Made by a program: the position numbers and the translations under genes. Positions 1 to 5,775 of a DNA stretch of 10,176 nucleotides are shown piece after piece (the stretch's first letter is position 1; each line of letters opens with the position of its first letter). The DNA lies in NCBI GenBank assembly GCA_016928525.1, contig JAFGKO010000262.1, positions 1 through 10,176 on the forward strand. The letters run 5' to 3'. Source of the stretch: Anaerolineales bacterium. Lineage in GTDB: Bacteria; Chloroflexota; Anaerolineae; Anaerolineales; Villigracilaceae. The notes beneath the pieces are model-generated. The model was not told where the DNA came from. It saw only the letters and a list, made by a program, of their open reading frames with translations, and ran no database searches.

Positions 1-5
1 GCAAG

Positions 6-88
6 TGGGCGGTGACGGATTCGAACCGCCGTAGGCTTCTGCCAGCTGATTTACAGTCAGCCCCCGTTGGCCACTTGGGTAACCGCCC
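6..88 (-). tRNA. tRNA-Tyr (anticodon GTA)
   Basis: Read on the minus strand, the sequence folds into a class II tRNA. The seven-base acceptor arm GGGCGGT pairs with ACCGCCC, followed by discriminator A. The anticodon loop CTGTAAA holds GTA (positions 52-54). The T arm contains GGTTCGAATCC. A long variable arm lies between the anticodon and T arms, as expected for bacterial tRNA-Tyr. No CCA follows the discriminator, so CCA must be added after transcription. It lies 81 bases downstream of tRNA-Thr and probably shares its transcript. Confidence 0.96.
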
Positions 89-169
89 GCATTCAATTTT
101 CTAGTGTTCTTAGTCCACTAGTCGCTTGGCCCCTCGACGGGCGATGAGGCCAACCGACCAACCGACTAA
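89..169 (-). other. spacer between tRNA-Thr and tRNA-Tyr
   Basis: The spacer holds a 6-bp inverted repeat CTAGTG/CACTAG (101-106 and 116-121) with a nine-base loop. It also has a tandem 8-bp repeat, CAACCGAC twice at 151-166. Both are small. The inverted repeat could form a stem used in processing the tRNA transcript, but nothing in the sequence proves this. No coding signal is seen. Confidence 0.4.
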
Positions 170-245
170 TGGAGCCGACGACGAGAATCGAACTCGTAAC
201 CGCTCGCTTACAAGGCGAGTGCTCTGCCGATTGAGCTACGTCGGC
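170..245 (-). tRNA. tRNA-Thr (anticodon TGT)
   Basis: The minus strand gives a complete 76-base cloverleaf. Acceptor GCCGACG pairs with CGTCGGC, then discriminator T and an encoded CCA (170-172 on the plus strand). The D arm GCTC/GAGC is present. Anticodon stem CTCGC/GCGAG encloses loop CTTGTAA with anticodon TGT (210-212). The T arm ACGAG-TTCGATT-CTCGT is perfect. Unlike the neighbouring tRNA-Tyr, CCA is encoded. It is the first gene after the promoter at 309-337. Confidence 0.97.
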
Positions 246-292
246 AAGAAGAGCGCTTGCACCTTCGGGCAAGAAGAGCACTTGCACCTTCG
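243..292. repeat. 25-bp tandem duplication in tRNA-Thr leader
   Basis: Two head-to-tail 25-bp units (243-267 and 268-292) differ at one base (G255 versus A280). The first unit includes the first three bases of tRNA-Thr. This looks like a recent slippage duplication of the tRNA 5' leader. It lies between the promoter and the mature tRNA and so is transcribed and removed by 5' processing. Confidence 0.85.
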
Positions 293-308
293 GCAATTAA
301 GCAGGCGA

Positions 309-337
309 ATTATACCAAAGGGTACAACCGCTCGCAA
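309..337 (-). promoter_or_regulatory. promoter of the tRNA-Thr/tRNA-Tyr transcript
   Basis: On the minus strand, -35 TTGCGA (332-337) is followed by exactly 17 bases and a perfect -10 TATAAT (309-314). Transcription should begin near 302, about 57 bases before the tRNA-Thr 5' end. The bases just after the -10 box (TCGCC) are GC-rich, which is common at stable-RNA promoters under growth-rate control. Confidence 0.8.
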
Positions 338-453
338 GGCTCAGACAATTAAATTGCTCCCGGAGGCCAGGAGCACACGAGGGAGGAGTCTATCAGGAAA
401 CCCTATCATCGTCAAGCAATTTTTGATAATACTTTTTCTGGAACGAAATTTCC

Positions 454-482
454 TTGACAAGAGAGAGATTTGGTCTTATTAT
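454..482 (+). promoter_or_regulatory. consensus sigma-70-type promoter of the ATPase gene
   Basis: A perfect -35 TTGACA (454-459) is separated by 17 bases from -10 TATTAT (477-482). The predicted start of transcription is near 489, giving a leader of about 40 bases before the ATG at 528. Such a strong promoter in front of a gene of unknown function suggests that expression is limited by a repressor. The palindrome at 483-500 is well placed for that. Confidence 0.82.
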
Positions 483-500
483 ATAGAACATTAGTTCTAT
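483..500. promoter_or_regulatory. 18-bp palindromic operator, LexA-box-like (GAAC-N4-GTTC)
   Basis: ATAGAACATTAGTTCTAT is a perfect palindrome with 7-bp arms around ATTA. Its core, GAAC-ATTA-GTTC (486-497), fits the GAAC-N4-GTTC pattern bound by LexA in Gram-positive bacteria. The same pattern has been reported for the Chloroflexota genus Dehalococcoides. It starts directly after the -10 box and covers the predicted transcription start, so a bound protein would block RNA polymerase. Assignment to LexA is inference, because the outer bases (A/T rather than C/G) differ from the Bacillus consensus. Another repressor is possible. Confidence 0.6.
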
Positions 501-527
501 TTTAAAGGAAGCTTACAGGACATTCGA

Positions 528-1367
528 ATGGATAACCCTTTACGCACCTTCTCCCTGATGCTCGAAGCCATGGCCGAACTCCAGCCCGAGATCGAGGCGG
601 CGCAGCAAGCTCTTCGACTTGGCTCACCTGTGCCCGCGGCACCGGCGCAGGCAGGAAAGACCAAACCCATACCGGTCGCCCCCTCGTTAGCGGATTCATT
701 GTCCGAACTGGGCCCACTGCCACGAGAAGCGCTGCTGCTGGGTCTGGCCTCCGATGGACTGCCTGTCCTGCTCAACCTGCACGACCCCCATCCCGGTCCG
801 CTGCTCATCGCCGCCGACCCCGGCACCGGCAAGACCGCCCTGCTGCAAATGATCGCCCAGGCTGCCGCAGAAATGCACACACCCGGCGATGTGCAGTTCG
901 GCGCCGTGACCAACTACCCGGACGAGTGGGGGCATCTGGCGGAGTTGGAGCACTGCGTGGGTATCTTCCCCACCTATCACGACTCAGCCATGGACTTCCT
1001 GCACTCGCTCTCCGGTTGGGCACATGCCAACAAGGGCAGCCAGCAGTCGATCTTATTACTGGTGGACGACCTGGAGAGCATGGAACACATCGACTTCGAC
1101 GCCCGCCAGACCCTGCGCTGGCTGCTGCTGCGCGGACCGGCGCGACGGGTGTGGCCGATCCTGAGCATGAACGCAGAGCGGGCATTGCAGGTTGAATCCT
1201 GGTTGGAAGCCTTCCGCACGCACATCTTCGGGAACATTCAGGATGATCGCACCGCTGAGAATTTGAGTGACATCCAGGGCGCCAGCTTGAGTCAACTGCA
1301 AGCCGGACTGCAATTCGCCTTGCGTGAAGGCAACGACTGGCTCAAGTTCTGGATCCCGGAAATCTAG
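528..1367 (+). CDS. FtsK/HerA-like P-loop ATPase
   Basis: The 279-residue protein resembles a lone FtsK/SpoIIIE-type motor domain. Residues 1-60 are a helical and Pro/Ala-rich lead. Residues 70-90 (LLGLASDGLPVLLNL) match the strand that precedes the nucleotide site in FtsK-like ATPases. Walker A is ADPGTGKT (96-103), with Ala in place of the usual first Gly. Walker B is ILLLVDD (175-181). A polar sensor-like SMN follows at 213-215. No transmembrane segment or FtsK gamma domain is present, so it should be cytosolic. The ATG has AGGA seven bases upstream. The likely role is an ATP-driven motor or loader acting on DNA or protein; its target is unknown. The 82-residue gene at 1425 follows on the same strand. 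Regulation by the operator at 483-500 suggests a damage-inducible function, which is inference. Confidence 0.75.
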   Translation: MDNPLRTFSLMLEAMAELQPEIEAAQQALRLGSPVPAAPAQAGKTKPIPVAPSLADSLSELGPLPREALLLGLASDGLPVLLNLHDPHPGPLLIAADPGTGKTALLQMIAQAAAEMHTPGDVQFGAVTNYPDEWGHLAELEHCVGIFPTYHDSAMDFLHSLSGWAHANKGSQQSILLLVDDLESMEHIDFDARQTLRWLLLRGPARRVWPILSMNAERALQVESWLEAFRTHIFGNIQDDRTAENLSDIQGASLSQLQAGLQFALREGNDWLKFWIPEI

Positions 1368-1372
1368 AACAT

Positions 1373-1407
1373 CAGACCTGACAGGTTTTGGAAACCTGTC
1401 AGGTCTG
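1373..1407. repeat. perfect 16-bp hairpin with self-palindromic arms (REP-like)
   Basis: Two 16-base arms (1373-1388 and 1392-1407) are perfectly complementary around loop TGG. Each arm itself contains an odd palindrome, ACCTG-A-CAGGT or its complement, so the element is four copies of one half-site. It starts five bases after the ATPase stop codon and ends 17 bases before the next ATG. No T-run follows, so it is not a typical intrinsic terminator. A REP-type element or an mRNA-stabilising stem between two genes of one operon is more likely. Confidence 0.85.
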
Positions 1408-1424
1408 GAAGAAGAAGGCATAAA

Positions 1425-1673
1425 ATGAACGCTGGCATGCTTTGGTTCGATAACGACCCCAAGACCGCTCTGACCACTAAGATCGAGCGGGCAGTAGACT
1501 ATTACCGTCATAAATACGGGCGCGACCCCAACCTGTGTCTCATCCATCCCAGTATGCTCCCCTCAGATGGAATGGCAGAAAAAGACAATCCAGCTACTGG
1601 CAAAGTAGTGGTCCGCCCTTATCGCCCGGTGCTCCCGGGTCACCTGTGGATCGGCATCGAAGACAAGCATTGA
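1425..1673 (+). CDS. small conserved-looking protein of unknown function (82 aa)
   Basis: I do not recognise a named family. The protein begins MNAGMLWFDND, has a basic helical middle (KIERAVDYYRHKYGRDP, residues 19-35), then LCLIHPSMLP (37-46), and ends in a strand-rich segment with VVVRPYRPVLPGHLWIGI. No signal peptide or membrane segment is seen. The compact length, mixed composition and good AAGAAGG ribosome site about 7 bases before the ATG support a real gene. A second ATG 12 bases downstream would give a protein starting MLWFDND. It follows the ATPase gene by 57 bases, which are largely a hairpin, and is probably cotranscribed with it, so it may be its partner or substrate adaptor. That link rests on position only. 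Confidence 0.7.
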   Translation: MNAGMLWFDNDPKTALTTKIERAVDYYRHKYGRDPNLCLIHPSMLPSDGMAEKDNPATGKVVVRPYRPVLPGHLWIGIEDKH

Positions 1674-1686
1674 TCCACTTTTCATC

Positions 1687-1731
1687 GAGGCTTGTTCAGC
1701 AAGCAGTCCAACTGCTTGCTGAACAAGCCTC
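1687..1731. repeat. perfect 21-bp hairpin, loop CCA
   Basis: Arms 1687-1707 and 1711-1731 are perfectly complementary over 21 bp with a three-base loop CCA. Within each arm GCTTG and CAAGC form a further inverted repeat around five bases, so this element also has nested palindromes. It begins 13 bases after the small gene's stop. No T-run follows, so factor-independent termination is doubtful, although so stable a stem would pause polymerase and protect a 3' end. Confidence 0.85.
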
Positions 1732-1742
1732 TCCTCCCTGCA

Positions 1743-1777
1743 CACACATCCCGTGGAACTGGCCCACGGGATGTGTG
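1743..1777. terminator. 14-bp stem-loop between convergent genes
   Basis: CACACATCCCGTGG (1743-1756) pairs perfectly with CCACGGGATGTGTG (1764-1777) around a seven-base loop. It sits seven bases beyond the acpS stop on the minus strand and about 70 bases beyond the plus-strand small gene, so it could end transcripts from both sides. Neither side carries a clear T-run, so the terminator call is tentative. Confidence 0.5.
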
Positions 1778-1784
1778 GTCTTAA

Positions 1785-2150
1785 CTACCCAACTGCCACA
1801 ACAAACGCAACCGCTTGACTCTGGTTGTGGCTGATACTGACTGACCAACTCACCAACCCTAACTCATCCGCTTTCCTGGCCGCTTCACCGTGCAGTTGTA
1901 AAACCGGAGCTCTCTGTTCATCCCCTACAATCTCGATTTCTTTCCACGTGACTTCCCCAATCCCACAACCCAACGCCTTGGCAACGGCCTCCTTGGCGGC
2001 GAAACGCCCGGCCAGCGACTCGGCGCGTTTGCCGCATAATTCCAACTCGGCAGGCGTGTATACCCGCTCAAGATAGTGCGTCCCATGACGGGAAACCACT
2101 TCCTCTATACGGGAGATTTCGATCAGGTCGACGCCGGTTGCAAGTTTCAT
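1785..2150 (-). CDS. acpS: holo-[acyl-carrier-protein] synthase
   Basis: AcpS transfers 4'-phosphopantetheine from CoA to a serine of acyl carrier protein, turning apo-ACP into its active form for fatty acid synthesis. The 121-residue product has the family's usual length. It shows GVDLIEI at the N-terminus (Asp8 as Mg ligand) and the signature GRFAAKEAVAKALG (48-61, with Glu54 as Mg ligand). The ATG at 2150 is chosen because MKLATGVDLIEI aligns with the normal family start. A TTG nine bases upstream is also in frame. Neither has a good ribosome site. It is the last gene of the minus-strand cluster, 44 bases after the M16 partner subunit, and is probably read through from it. Confidence 0.95.
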   Translation of the reverse strand: MKLATGVDLIEISRIEEVVSRHGTHYLERVYTPAELELCGKRAESLAGRFAAKEAVAKALGCGIGEVTWKEIEIVGDEQRAPVLQLHGEAARKADELGLVSWSVSISHNQSQAVAFVVAVG

Positions 2151-2166
2151 GTTACACAATCGGAGC

Positions 2167-2206
2167 GCAGGCTGAAATCTGCACTCCTTGAATTTCAGGG
2201 GCCTGC
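2167..2206 (-). repeat. bulged hairpin across the stop codon before acpS
   Basis: GCAGG-CTGAAAT (2167-2178) pairs with ATTTCAG (2192-2198) and CCTGC (2202-2206), leaving a GGG bulge. The stem includes the stop codon of the upstream M16 gene (2195-2197). On the minus strand the loop exposes AAGGAG. It could tune readthrough or translation between the two genes. The sequence shows only the fold potential. Confidence 0.45.
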
Positions 2207-3466
2207 TGTGGCAATCACCAGCCGGTCAGGGTCGATATACTTTTGTGCGGACTCACGCACATCATCCAGGGTGACGGCCTGCACCAGGTCAGAGTATTGG
2301 CGGTAGTAATCCAATCCCAAGTCATAGCGCTCAATATTGATCAGCGAACCGGCCACCCCTCCATTCGATTCCAGCGAAAGCGGCAGCCGTCCAATAAAGT
2401 TGGCCTGGCTATCAGACAGTTCTTCAGAAGTGACGCCTTCATCACCATAACGTTTCAATTCCCGCCTGATCAAGTCAATCGCCTTATCAACGTTCGACGG
2501 GTTGACCCCAGCGCTCACATACCACGCGCCCGGCCCGATCCCGGCGCTCAAACTCGAATGAGCATAATACGCCAGTCCTGACTGCTCGCGCACCACATCG
2601 CCGATACGCCCCATCAAGCCAAACTGCCCCAGAATGTTATTGCCCAGCGATACAGACATATACTCCGGATCATTACGCTTTGGCCCATGCGTGCCCATAA
2701 CAATATCGGACTGTGACTTACCTGGGATGGCATAATGCCGCCGGACGGTCTTCGCCGGTGGCTCGAACGCGGGCAACTCCGGCGCATCTGCCTGGGCCTC
2801 ATTCTGCCAGCTACCCAACATGCGCTCTACTTCCTCCACAGCTTTTTCCGGTTCTACCGCGCCAACAACAGCAATCACCATCCCACGCGGACCGTAATAC
2901 TTGCGATGGAACTCTTTCAAGTCGTCTAGCGTAATAGCTTGCACAGTTTCCGGCCAACCTTCATCCGGCCTGCTATACGGGTGCCCATCGTAAAGCAACT
3001 GGTCAAACGTCAAGGAAGCCATATCGGACGTATCCTGCGCACGGATTGCCAGACCGGTCAACATTTGTGCGCGCAGTTTTTCGACCTGATCCGTGGGGAA
3101 AGCAGGATTCTGCAAAGTATCGGCCATCACGTCCAGCAAAAGCGGCAAATCTTCCACCAACGAACGCCCACCAAACCCAGCGTAATGTGTGCCGGAGTTG
3201 TAGCCAAAGCTGGCCCCAACCGATTCAAGCTCATCATAGATCTTCTGGAACTCGCGTTGGTGCGTACCACGCATTAATGCTGACGAAACAAAATCAGCCA
3301 GACCCAACTTTTCATCGGGATCGAGCAAGCCGCCAGCAAGCAGATATCCGTTGATCACAACAGAAGGACTGTTGAAATTCGCACGCGCAAGTACAACAAT
3401 ACCGTTTGGCAATTCCACGCGATGGATGTCATCCGCGCCGGGCAGGGAATGAATGCTAGATGTCAT
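2195..3466 (-). CDS. M16 family peptidase-like, non-catalytic subunit
   Basis: This 423-residue protein has the two-domain M16 (insulinase/processing peptidase) fold but no zinc site. Where HxxEH is expected there is DFVSS (58-62), within GLADFVSSALMRGT. The second half carries VVREQSGLAYYAHSS (from about 291), with the Arg-Tyr pair known in non-catalytic partners of bacterial M16B heterodimers. It should form the closed chamber with the catalytic subunit encoded just upstream and help bind substrate peptides. The ATG at 3466 lies one base past the preceding stop codon (TAA A ATG) with GGGGAGG just before, so the pair is translationally coupled. An upstream in-frame start at 3541 would overlap the neighbour and is less likely. 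No signal peptide is seen, so it is probably cytosolic. Confidence 0.92.
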   Translation of the reverse strand: MTSSIHSLPGADDIHRVELPNGIVVLARANFNSPSVVINGYLLAGGLLDPDEKLGLADFVSSALMRGTHQREFQKIYDELESVGASFGYNSGTHYAGFGGRSLVEDLPLLLDVMADTLQNPAFPTDQVEKLRAQMLTGLAIRAQDTSDMASLTFDQLLYDGHPYSRPDEGWPETVQAITLDDLKEFHRKYYGPRGMVIAVVGAVEPEKAVEEVERMLGSWQNEAQADAPELPAFEPPAKTVRRHYAIPGKSQSDIVMGTHGPKRNDPEYMSVSLGNNILGQFGLMGRIGDVVREQSGLAYYAHSSLSAGIGPGAWYVSAGVNPSNVDKAIDLIRRELKRYGDEGVTSEELSDSQANFIGRLPLSLESNGGVAGSLINIERYDLGLDYYRQYSDLVQAVTLDDVRESAQKYIDPDRLVIATAGP

Positions 3467-3467
3467 T

Positions 3468-4751
3468 TTAGGCCTCCCCACCGGTAGGAATATATGTACC
3501 GACCACACGCGATCTCGGCCCCAAATACTGCTGTGCAACACGCTGCACCTCTGCGGGCGTGACAGCCGCCAGCTTGTCCAGGTAGGTCAGGAACCAGTTG
3601 TAATCTGCAAACATTTCCGCATAACCCATCCAAAAGCCCTGGTTGGTGATATTTTCGCTGCCATACGCAAAAATAGCGCGCGCCTGCTTGATAGCGCGAG
3701 TGATCTCATCTTCGCTGACAATTTCATCCTGGATGCGCTTGATCTGATCATCTAATGCAGACAAGGCTTCTTCGGGTTTGCGCTGGGGGTGAATTGTCAT
3801 CGAGATGTTGTACATGAACGGGTCAACCGTGGCCTGGGCGCCGCCATACACACTGATAGCCAGTTCTTTATCGACCAGGGCACGATACAGGCGGGAAGTC
3901 TTGTTCGAGATACCGCCGCCGAACATGTTCAGGTTGCTGGGGCCAGCCAACAAGCTGTCGAGCACTGCCAACGGGAAGAAATCGGGATGCGAAGCGTTGG
4001 GGAAACGGTAGCAAACCTGGACGTAGGTCGTTTCGCCGGGGCCTTCCACCGAAAGTCGAATTTCTCCCTTCTGCTCAGGCTCCTGGCGCGACAGACGCGG
4101 TGGTTCTCCTCCCGCCGGGATCGGATCATACAACTCCTTGATGCGCGCCAGCATTTCCTTTGTCTCGAAGTCACCGGCTACAGCCATCACCGCATTATTC
4201 GGAACGTAATATGTTTTGTAATGAGTGTAGAGATCATCGCGCGTCATGGAATGCAGGTCGGCCATATCCCCAATGATTTCATGATGGTAAGCATGCACGC
4301 GGAAGGCCGCACCCTGCACGGCCTCGCCGAGCAAAAAGTGCGGCTCGTTTTCGTTGCCCTCGCGTTCCGAGATGACAACTGTGCGCTCCGAAGCGACCTC
4401 AGCCTCGTCAAACAGGCTGTTGACCATACGGTCGGCTTCCAGGCGCAGACCCATATCGATCTTATCGGCAGGCATGGTTTCGAAATAGGTCGTCCAATCG
4501 AGATAGGTAAAGGCATTCCACATACCACCTTCGCGCGAGATAGCCTTGTCGAGCACGTTGGTTGGGAATTGAGGTGTACCTTTGAACTGCATATGCTCTA
4601 CCCAATGCGAGATACCGGTACGGCCGTTGACTTCATCGCGCGAGCCGACCCGGTACCACACCCAGGATGAAATCAGCGGTGCAGTATGGATTTCCTTGAG
4701 CAGGACTTTCATGCCGTTGGAAAGCGTGGTTTGAGTGATCGTTTCTGTCAT
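3468..4751 (-). CDS. M16 family zinc metallopeptidase, catalytic subunit
   Basis: The 427-residue protein is an M16B-type peptidase that degrades short to medium peptides inside a closing chamber. It has the inverted zinc motif HWVEH (49-53) in GISHWVEHMQFKGT, with the third zinc ligand most likely Glu129, 76 residues after the second His, in VISEREGNENEP. The C-terminal domain includes SRLYRALVDKELAISVYGG, typical of the family. No signal peptide is seen. The start has only a weak TGGAA upstream. The stop is one base before the start of the non-catalytic partner, supporting an obligate heterodimer like the paired M16 subunits known from other bacteria. The gene lies 31 bases after the membrane-protein gene, so all probably share one transcript. 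Confidence 0.96.
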   Translation of the reverse strand: MTETITQTTLSNGMKVLLKEIHTAPLISSWVWYRVGSRDEVNGRTGISHWVEHMQFKGTPQFPTNVLDKAISREGGMWNAFTYLDWTTYFETMPADKIDMGLRLEADRMVNSLFDEAEVASERTVVISEREGNENEPHFLLGEAVQGAAFRVHAYHHEIIGDMADLHSMTRDDLYTHYKTYYVPNNAVMAVAGDFETKEMLARIKELYDPIPAGGEPPRLSRQEPEQKGEIRLSVEGPGETTYVQVCYRFPNASHPDFFPLAVLDSLLAGPSNLNMFGGGISNKTSRLYRALVDKELAISVYGGAQATVDPFMYNISMTIHPQRKPEEALSALDDQIKRIQDEIVSEDEITRAIKQARAIFAYGSENITNQGFWMGYAEMFADYNWFLTYLDKLAAVTPAEVQRVAQQYLGPRSRVVGTYIPTGGEA

Positions 4752-4782
4752 GAAATTCCAGATGTTTCAGAGTAAGCCAACC

Positions 4783-5658
4783 TTACCGGCAGATCAATTG
4801 GGTATCCAAATTGGTAGCATTTGGGTCGACAAGACAATATATGGGCTGGACGACATCCTGCAAACCAACGAAGGGTTCGTGCAATTCAGTCTCAGCCATG
4901 GGAATGTTCACCGGCACGTCCAGGTGGATCGGGATGGAAGTTTGCACTGGCAGATCAAAGTTCAGGTTGACGTTGAGCGGAGTGCCCGCGGGCAATGTCA
5001 CGCGGGCGTTCGAATTGATATTGAGGCCGCCAGTGTTGATCACCACCTGGGCGTTTGGGATTACAACTGAATCTGCCAGTGTGATCTGGGTGGTTGTTTG
5101 GACAGGTACGGAAATATCCAGAGGAATTTGTGCTTCAACCGGGATGGTGGTTCGAATGGTAGCCCGATCCAGCTTCTCGAAGTTGGAATACAAGCCGCCC
5201 AACAACTTGTTGAGCATTGTAACATCGACGCCTTCTGGCAACTTGATATCGCGATACGCCCAGAAGGCCACAAGAATGAAAATGATGACCACAATGTTAA
5301 CAATCATTGAAATCAGGCTGGCCAACGTCCAAAGTGCGCGCAGGAATTTTTCAAGGCGCGGCATATCTTGTTTCGATTTTGAGGCGACCGCCTGCGTAGC
5401 CGTCTGTTGCGCTGGTTGTTTACTTTGTGGCAACTTACTCTTAACCACTGGCAAGATCGACGCTTTTGGCTTTGAGACCGTTTTCGTACCAGCCGGTGGA
5501 GAGACTTCCACAGGCCTTTCTAGGTGTGGAAGTTGCGCCAGTGGTGATTGTGCTTGAGGTTGTGACTTAGGCTGGGGCGGCGCGTCCGTTTCTTCGTCCT
5601 GGTTCGAAAGAATATTGCGCAACCGCTCGCGAGGCTCTTGATTCCTGTCTTCTTCCAT
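4783..5658 (-). CDS. one-pass membrane protein with Pro/Gln-rich N-terminus, unknown function
   Basis: I do not recognise a named family. Of the 291 residues, 1-100 are charged and rich in Pro, Gln, Ser and Lys, and look disordered and cytoplasmic. Residues 109-134 (LWTLASLISMIVNIVVIIFILVAFWA) are one strong transmembrane helix. Residues 135-291 are extracytoplasmic and rich in beta-forming Val, Ile and Thr. Two segments repeat each other: 172-187 (IPVEAQIPLDISVPVQ) and 236-251 (LPVQTSIPIHLDVPVN). Two Cys lie near the C-terminus (275 and 290) and could form a disulfide. The start is well supported by GGAGG four bases before the ATG. It is first in the cluster with the M16 pair and acpS. It may be an envelope anchor or sensor, but no function can be assigned. 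Confidence 0.85.
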   Translation of the reverse strand: MEEDRNQEPRERLRNILSNQDEETDAPPQPKSQPQAQSPLAQLPHLERPVEVSPPAGTKTVSKPKASILPVVKSKLPQSKQPAQQTATQAVASKSKQDMPRLEKFLRALWTLASLISMIVNIVVIIFILVAFWAYRDIKLPEGVDVTMLNKLLGGLYSNFEKLDRATIRTTIPVEAQIPLDISVPVQTTTQITLADSVVIPNAQVVINTGGLNINSNARVTLPAGTPLNVNLNFDLPVQTSIPIHLDVPVNIPMAETELHEPFVGLQDVVQPIYCLVDPNATNLDTQLICR

Positions 5659-5686
5659 AGATCCTCCAAAAGATAGGCACTGCTTA

Positions 5687-5695
5687 ATCTTAGCA
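5687..5695 (-). promoter_or_regulatory. possible extended -10 for the membrane protein/M16/acpS cluster
   Basis: On the minus strand TGC-TAAGAT fits an extended -10 (TGn plus TAnnnT) located 28 bases upstream of the start codon. The only -35-like hexamer, TTGGGT, is 15 bases away and poor. The placement is sensible but the signal is weak. Confidence 0.35.
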
Positions 5696-5775
5696 TAGAT
5701 ATGTATAACCCAATCTACTTTCCAAGCTTATGGAAAAATGCGCCCGGCTTTTTTGTAAAAATTTACGCAATCCTT

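Noticed and set aside
440..453. GGAACGAAATTTCC as a second regulator site before the ATPase promoter
   Set aside because: Only short imperfect arms; it does not repeat the GAAC-N4-GTTC spacing.
93..494. Open frames on both strands across the tRNA region (67 and 122 residues)
   Set aside because: They run through tRNA genes and promoters, show no family resemblance, and are explained by chance.
497..1237. Several antisense frames within the ATPase gene
   Set aside because: They are low-complexity shadows of a well-supported plus-strand gene with Walker motifs.
1056..1547. A 163-residue minus-strand frame spanning the ATPase end and the small gene
   Set aside because: It crosses the hairpin at 1373-1407 and both real genes, has no recognisable motif, and no ribosome site was seen.
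1373..1777. Three successive hairpins considered as a CRISPR-like or integron-like array
   Set aside because: The hairpins differ in sequence, spacing is irregular, and no cas, integrase or repeat-spacer order exists.
2195..3541. Longer M16 partner subunit starting at 3541
   Set aside because: It would overlap the upstream gene by over 70 bases, while the ATG at 3466 has GGGGAGG and a one-base stop-start junction.
3789..4670. A 293-residue plus-strand frame opposite the catalytic M16 gene
   Set aside because: The minus strand encodes a clear HxxEH peptidase over the same bases. The long antisense frame follows from its codon bias.
4811..5557. A 248-residue plus-strand frame opposite the membrane-protein gene
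   Set aside because: It is rich in Ser/Arg/Thr without motifs, whereas the minus-strand product has a clean membrane helix and a strong ribosome site.
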